Below are positions 61,601 through 64,000 of a stretch of DNA of 64,000 bases, piece after piece. Location: NCBI RefSeq assembly GCF_050947875.1, contig NC_134568.1, positions 218,363,673 to 218,427,672 on the forward strand. The letters are read 5' to 3'. The DNA comes from Dermacentor variabilis. Taxonomy: Eukaryota; Arthropoda; Arachnida; Ixodida; Ixodidae. The notes under the pieces are model-generated. The model ran no database searches. It was given only the letters and a program-made list of their open reading frames with translations, and was not told the DNA's origin. Both the position numbers and the translations under genes were made by a program. The first letter of the stretch is position 1, and each line of letters begins with the position of its first letter.

Positions 61601-63124
61601 AAACCTTATAGACAAAGGGAAGCAGTGGTGTGCATGATGGTAAACGTTCCTGAAGAGCTTCCGGTCGAGCTTCCGGGACTAGGCTCAGTGACGAACAGGG
61701 AAGACACCGGTCAAGTCATTAGTGACCTTATCAGTAAAGCACCGCTGTCGCCTGAGCAGAAAACCGAACTACACCAGCTATTACAAGAGTTTCAAGGTCT
61801 GTTCTCTGAGAGGCCTGGTAGGACTTCTGTACTTACTCATGATATAGAACTTACCTCCACAGAGCCAGTACGATCCAAGGCGTATCGGGTGTCACCCCGC
61901 CAGAGCGATATTATGGAGGCTGAGGTAAAGAAAATGCTACAGCTCGGTGTTATTGAGGCAGGTGAGAGTGATTATACCTCCCCTTTGATTTTAGTTGAGG
62001 TACCGGGCAAGGAACCTCGTCCTTGCGTCGACTACCGCAGGCTTAATTCCATCACTAAGGATCAAATTTATCCGATCCCTAACATCGAGGAGCGCCTTGA
62101 GAAAGTTAGTAGCGCTCAGTTTATTTCCACCCTAGATCTTGTCAGGGGTTATTGGCAGGTTCCACTTACAGAAGAAGCTAGTAGGTATGCGGCGTTCATT
62201 TCACCAATGGGAACATTCCGTCCTAAAGTGTTGAGTTTTGGTTTGAAGAACGCGCCATACTGTTTTTCAAGTCTCATGGATAAAGTGTTGCGGGGACAGC
62301 AAGAATTCGCTTTACCGTATCTAGACGACGTAGCGATATTCTCCGCATCCTGGTCTGAGCATATGACACACTTGCGGGCAGTGCTAACCCGCCTGCGCGA
62401 AGCAGGCTTGACAGTAAAGGCTCCTAAGTGCCAGTTAGCACAGGCCGAGGTTGTCTACCTCGGTCACGTGATTGGTCAGGGTCGTCGCCGCCCCTCTGAA
62501 ATAAAAGTGGCCGCTGTGCGAGACTTTCCGCAACCGCGCACAAAGACCGATATTCGGTCGTTCTTAGGTGGCGCCGGCTACTATCAGAGGTACATCCCTA
62601 GGTACTCTGATATCGCGGCTCCCCTGACGGATGCTCTAAGAAAGACAGAGCCTCAAACAGTCGTCTGGGACGAGACAAAGGAAAGAGCTTTTAGCGCCCT
62701 AAAGAGTGCCCTAACAAGCCAGCCTGTGCTACGATCGCCAGACTATACAAAAGGGTTCATTGTTCAGTGCGATGCTAGTGAGCGAGGCATGGGCGTTGTA
62801 CTGTGCCAACGGGAAAATGGAGAAGTAGAACACCCCGTCCTGTATGCTAGTCGTAAGCTGACCAGTCGTGAGCAGGCGTATAGCGCCACCGAGAAAGAGT
62901 GTGCATGTCTCGTGTGGGCCGTTCAGAAATTGTCATGCTATCTAGCCGGCTCGAGGTTTATCATTGAGACAGATCACTGCCCTCTCCAATGGCTGCAGAC
63001 CATCTCTCCCAAAAATGGCCGCCTCCTGCGCTGGAGCCTCGCTTTACAACAATATTCCTTTGAGGTGCGTTACAAAAAGGGGAGTCTCAACGGTAACGCC
63101 GATGGCTTAAGTCGAAGCCCCTAA
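58700..63124 (+). CDS. gag-pol polyprotein, 1474 aa, order gag-PR-IN-RT-RNase H
   Basis: One uninterrupted frame. Residues 1-36: SAP-like motif (LLELARELGLDVSDKLRKPE). 40-90: charged coiled coil. 105-270: gag core. 334-347: CCHC knuckle (C334, C337, H342, C347). 386-392: protease site LRDSAAT, with Ala where Gly is usual (DSGA/DTGA). 633-673: integrase HHCC (H633, H640, C670, C673). Integrase core D703, D762, E797 (D,D35E). 935-970: GP-x-I..Y.V C-terminal module (GPARIVQKL..VNYVV). 1056-1225: RT with D1146 (STLDL) and YLDD at 1207-1210. 1351-1470: RNase H with D1358, E1398, D1425 and D1468. All catalytic residues except the protease Gly look intact. No env. Integrase ahead of RT is the copia-like order of the Gmr1 group, while RT/RNase H motifs are gypsy-type. 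Single-frame gag-pol implies expression without frameshifting, with maturation by the element's own protease. Confidence 0.92.
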   Translation: MDLKSLRKPKLLELARELGLDVSDKLRKPELITAILELEAEDDELSECLETIEERSKRQERELKEQKEKEEREHALEMKRLEVEMERARNGSQAHGAGERVLFKMTDLMRPFKLGEDIGLFLVNFERTCEKQGFSRETWPQRLLTLLPGEAADVVARLDREEAEDFDKVKSSLLKKYRLSAEAFRRKFRENEKGKSESYTEFAYRLMSNMQEWLKEEKAFGDHDKVLQCFGLEQFYSRLPENVRYWVLDRPDVSTVARAAELAEEFVTRRARGAKDGQKGEFGSKSERPRFTPMRFKGDTRSEDASESNPTKRKETAAEAERRKRFEMRRAGVCYTCQKPGHFSAQCPETTPKVVFFSIGSTDENMKLLEPYMRDLLVNGKECRVLRDSAATMDVVHPSYVEPHMFTGECAWIKQAVEAHSVCLPVAKVLIEGPFGALETEAAVSSMLPTQYPYLFSNRSDHLLREKGLLFGEASVQALTRSKVRELAAKAVVAGPTLSNNEKGSEAQQADIQSTPEQNKIESVALKAPDTGEENPDAGKLEELSTDLLIAPTSDGLDRLLKVSRTALIAEQKKDGSLENVRCNVKEGIARKTARFVERGGVLYRKYLDRRGVEFDQLVVPQCYRQDLLRLSHGGSWSGHLGVKKTKDRLLQEYYWPGCFRDADHFVRTCDTCQRVGKPGDKSRAPLKLVPIITEPFRRLVIDTVGPLPVTATGYRHILTVICPATKFPEAVPLKELSSVEIVNALLSIFARVGFPAEIQSDQGTVFTSALTTTFLERCGVKLLHSSVYHPQSNSVEKLHSVMKRVLRALCFEHQTDWELCLPGVMFALRTAPHAATGFSPAELVYGRSLRSPLRMLRESWEGRGDDPVVVEYVLKLLERLRRAQELSGEAMTKAQQRAKVYYDRTARARRFEVGDEVMILRTSLNNKLDVQWEGPARIVQKLSDVNYVVSLPGKRKAQQVYHCNLLKPYRQREAVVCMMVNVPEELPVELPGLGSVTNREDTGQVISDLISKAPLSPEQKTELHQLLQEFQGLFSERPGRTSVLTHDIELTSTEPVRSKAYRVSPRQSDIMEAEVKKMLQLGVIEAGESDYTSPLILVEVPGKEPRPCVDYRRLNSITKDQIYPIPNIEERLEKVSSAQFISTLDLVRGYWQVPLTEEASRYAAFISPMGTFRPKVLSFGLKNAPYCFSSLMDKVLRGQQEFALPYLDDVAIFSASWSEHMTHLRAVLTRLREAGLTVKAPKCQLAQAEVVYLGHVIGQGRRRPSEIKVAAVRDFPQPRTKTDIRSFLGGAGYYQRYIPRYSDIAAPLTDALRKTEPQTVVWDETKERAFSALKSALTSQPVLRSPDYTKGFIVQCDASERGMGVVLCQRENGEVEHPVLYASRKLTSREQAYSATEKECACLVWAVQKLSCYLAGSRFIIETDHCPLQWLQTISPKNGRLLRWSLALQQYSFEVRYKKGSLNGNADGLSRSP

Positions 63125-63613
63125 CGTAGGAATCAGCCTCAAAATTGTTTGTTACTGATGTTTTTTTTCTTCCTGAGGCAGGATTTTTTTTAACATATTG
63201 CTTTTGTTTAGTGTTTCAAAGTGATGATATGCTTTCTAGTGCAATTTTTCAATTTGTGGACGCGTTCTGAGTGATGCTAGACTACTGTAAGGAACTAGGC
63301 AGTGGTATAAAAAGGGGAAAGAGCCTGGCAGGGCTTAGTGAGGGTTGTGCCGTGCTTGCTGACTGAGCGGTTGAGTTTTCAGCGTAGTTCTAACGCTTGC
63401 CGGGAACGAGAACAAAAATGTGAACTCTCCCGAAGTCACTTTGCAGTGTCCCGTGCGAACCTGAACGAGAGAACGAGGCCTTCTCTGTGCGCTGCGCTCA
63501 AGAAACGTCAAGGGACGCCCGACTTCGGTTATGAGCATCATCGAGCGACATCCCTCCGGACAGCGGATGCAGTCCCCTGTCCATCGGGATCTCCTTTCCC
63601 CGGCGGGGCGGTC
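63125..63613 (+). other. retrotransposon 3' UTR with TATA-like and polypurine strings
   Basis: 489 nt between the stop and the 3' LTR. TATAAAAA at 63306-63313 runs into AAGGGGAAAGAG, a polypurine stretch, yet the LTR starts only at 63614. Directly before the LTR is GGCGGGGCGGTC, which must act as the plus-strand primer if the LTR edge is right. Confidence 0.6.
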
Positions 63614-64000
63614 TGTTGCGTTTCGCCTGCGACACGTGGTTTTGCCGGCGCGACGGCGGCGGGGCGGCGGACATTTTGGCCCGATCGTCGTCACCGCAAC
63701 ACTCATCGCCAGGTGTTTCCAGGCGCGTCTGCGGCGATGCGACCGCCTAGGGATTTCGTTCCAGTCATTGTGCCCGAAACAGGCGAGGCCAAAGCAGGGA
63801 TCTCCTTCCAGTTATTGGGCCCGAAACAGGCGATGCCAAAGCAGGGATCTCCTTCCAGTTATTGGGCCCGAAACAGGCGATGCCAAAGCAGGGATCTCGT
63901 TCCAGTCATTGTGCCCGAAACAGGCGATGCCAAAGCAGGGACCATCTTCTCGTTACAGTCATTGTGTCCGACCGGCAGCGCCACGACAGTGTGCTGCGCA
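63614..64000 (+). repeat. 3' LTR, cut by the window end
   Basis: Identical to 57472-57858 by eye, including all four 47-bp units and the start of the 23-bp array. The rest lies beyond the window. Confidence 0.95.

Larger units (their letters stand above)
57472..64000 (+). mobile_element. young Ty3/gypsy LTR retrotransposon with integrase before RT (Gmr1-like order), cut by window end
   Basis: 5' LTR, tRNA-Leu-type primer binding site, one 1474-codon gag-pol frame, 3' UTR and the first 387 bp of the 3' LTR. The two LTR copies are identical by eye over all 387 shared positions without an indel (a constant offset of 6142), indicating a recent insertion. It lies in the RT region of an I-like LINE (57471/57472). 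Full length would be about 7.0 kb. The 3' target duplication is off-window. Confidence 0.9.

Overview
The window looks like intergenic DNA from a large, repeat-rich arthropod genome, most probably a hard tick (Ixodida). I infer this from three things. There are tRNA-derived SINEs resembling the Ruka family of ixodid ticks. The LINE, Penelope and mariner-like relics are of the kinds crowded in tick genomes. Candidate host exons have spliceosomal signals, and nothing is organised as an operon. No rRNA gene, intact tRNA gene or CRISPR array was seen. Almost all long reading frames belong to transposable elements or to microsatellites read as protein.

Layout. 1-10 kb: mostly unassigned AT-rich DNA, with a LINE 3' end and its (TTTA)n tail (2.1-2.7 kb), a GC-rich block with a possible first exon (4.1-4.7 kb), a second GC-rich block (7.3-7.8 kb) and a MITE (8.4 kb). 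10.6-12.3 kb: a LINE tail ending in (AAT)n, then a decayed CR1/Jockey-like LINE that carries a piece of gypsy RNase H. 12.6-12.8 kb: the first of five hairpin-tailed elements. 15.4 and 47.0 kb: two copies of an unnamed repeat. 17.3-18.2 kb: a hairpin element expanded into eleven identical 62-bp repeats. 18.4-24.0 kb: a row of LINE pieces, namely an RNase H-bearing I-like tail, an RT piece, a 540-codon RTE RT and a CR1-like RT end. 24.3-29.2 kb: two inverted copies of a DNA-transposon-like repeat bracketing a third hairpin element, a full-tailed RTE pseudogene and a broken mariner-like transposase. 31.6-33.9 kb: a Penelope-like element split by a SINE. 37-44 kb: three more SINEs, LINE tails and GC-rich DNA. 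45.8 and 54.4-55.0 kb: candidate 3' terminal exons of unrecognised host genes on the minus strand. 48.4-49.6 kb: a fourth hairpin element and a third RTE copy. 51.4-52.8 kb: a 1.4-kb (TG)n tract.

55.97-64.0 kb is a three-layer nest. A decayed I-like LINE was hit by the fifth hairpin element and also by a young LTR retrotransposon. That retrotransposon has one intact 1474-codon gag-pol frame, and the visible parts of its two LTRs are identical. Its pol order is protease, integrase, reverse transcriptase, RNase H. That is the order of Ty1/copia and of the unusual Gmr1-like group of Ty3/gypsy, although the RT and RNase H read as gypsy.

Two observations stand out. The first is the intact retrotransposon with integrase ahead of RT. 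The second is a family of five short elements, each with a roughly 35-50 nt head containing a pol III box A-like motif, followed by a near-perfect hairpin. The hairpin stem differs between copies yet stays self-complementary within each copy, and each element is flanked by a 9-16 bp target-site duplication.
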